This document shows, one piece after another, positions 41,279 through 41,437 of a stretch of DNA of 41,437 nt. The position numbers and the translations under genes are program-made. Source of the DNA: Nocardioides agariphilus. Lineage in GTDB: Bacteria > Actinomycetota > Actinomycetes > Propionibacteriales > Nocardioidaceae. The DNA lies in NCBI RefSeq assembly GCF_015352445.1, contig NZ_JADKPO010000040.1, forward strand, positions 1 to 41,437, in the 5' to 3' direction. Position 1 is the first letter of the stretch; each line of letters opens with the position of its first letter. The notes beneath the pieces are model-generated. The model was not told where the DNA came from, did no database searches, and saw only the letters and a program-made list of their open reading frames with translations.

Positions 41279-41437
41279 GGTTGAGGAGGTCGCGCAGCGA
41301 CCGTCTCGAAACCACCGTCAGTCGGGTCGCCAGGTTTCGAGACAGGCGCTAACGCGCCTTCCTCAACCAGCGCAGACCCCCTCGGTTGAGGAGGTCGCGC
41401 AGCGACCGTCTCGAAACCACCGTCAGTCGGGTCGCCA
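41279..41437. repeat. REP-like repeat with inverted units, 105-bp period
   Basis: Unit A (41279-41313) has flanks GGTTGAGGA and GTCTCGAAACC around a GGTCGC-GCA-GCGACC hairpin. Unit B (41333-41368) is inverted, with flanks GGTTTCGAGAC and TCCTCAACC around AGGCGC-TAAC-GCGCCT. Unit A repeats identically at 41384-41418, 105 bases after the first, and the same 19-base spacer follows each A. The array continues past the window edge. Flanks are conserved while the hairpin heads differ, like bacterial REP/BIME elements. Confidence 0.8.

Noticed and set aside
6183-41437. Insertion sequence or transposase carrying the repeats
   Set aside because: No transposase, integrase or terminal inverted repeats with target duplication were seen.

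Overview
The window is high-GC chromosomal DNA from an actinobacterium, most like the Nocardioidaceae (Nocardioides or a close relative). The evidence is a complete Pup-proteasome locus, a tatA-tatC-helY block with two WYL regulators, many leaderless genes with GTG or ATG starts, and lipoprotein and polyprenol-mannose genes. No rRNA, tRNA, CRISPR array, phage or insertion sequence was seen.

Left end (1-2918): a minus-strand run of lnt (apolipoprotein N-acyltransferase), ppm (polyprenol-phosphate mannose synthase) and fxsA. Next is a 489-bp gene-free interval (2919-3407) rich in inverted repeats.

Lysine region (3408-9292): minus-strand kdd-kamD-kamE-kal and divergent kamA encode most of the 3,5-diaminohexanoate route of lysine breakdown: lysine to beta-lysine (KamA), to 3,5-diaminohexanoate (KamDE, B12), to 3-keto-5-aminohexanoate (Kdd), and the late step 3-aminobutyryl-CoA to crotonyl-CoA plus ammonia (Kal). 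The cleavage enzyme Kce is not in the window. An 11-bp inverted repeat lies between the divergent kamA and kdd starts, and an Lrp/AsnC regulator follows kamA.

Proteasome and Tat block (9330-31585): a 5'-3' exonuclease, helY helicase, lipid kinase, a small hypothetical, tatC, tatA, pafC, pafB, an FKBP lipoprotein, pafA, prcA, prcB, pup, dop, the proteasomal ATPase (mpa/arc), trmI, an M50 protease and a RecB-like nuclease. From memory this order matches M. tuberculosis Rv2090-Rv2119. Insertions here are an unrecognised 329-aa gene between pafA and prcA, and a methyltransferase / YbaK / two-TM group between dop and mpa. Pup is presumably deamidated by Dop, ligated by PafA, and conjugates are unfolded by Mpa into PrcAB. 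PafB and PafC are the DNA-damage regulator pair.

Right part (31509-41437): a NarL-type two-component system, two paralogous small secreted proteins, a five-gene peptide ABC transporter operon (binding protein, two permeases, two ATPases), and a HAD hydrolase whose 5' end runs into a REP-like repeat with a 105-bp period that continues off the window.

Thirteen genes have TANNNT-like hexamers ending 6 or 7 bases before the start codon (two of them begin with C). This is the pattern of leaderless transcripts and was used to choose their starts. Genes inside operons mostly overlap by 1 or 4 bases.
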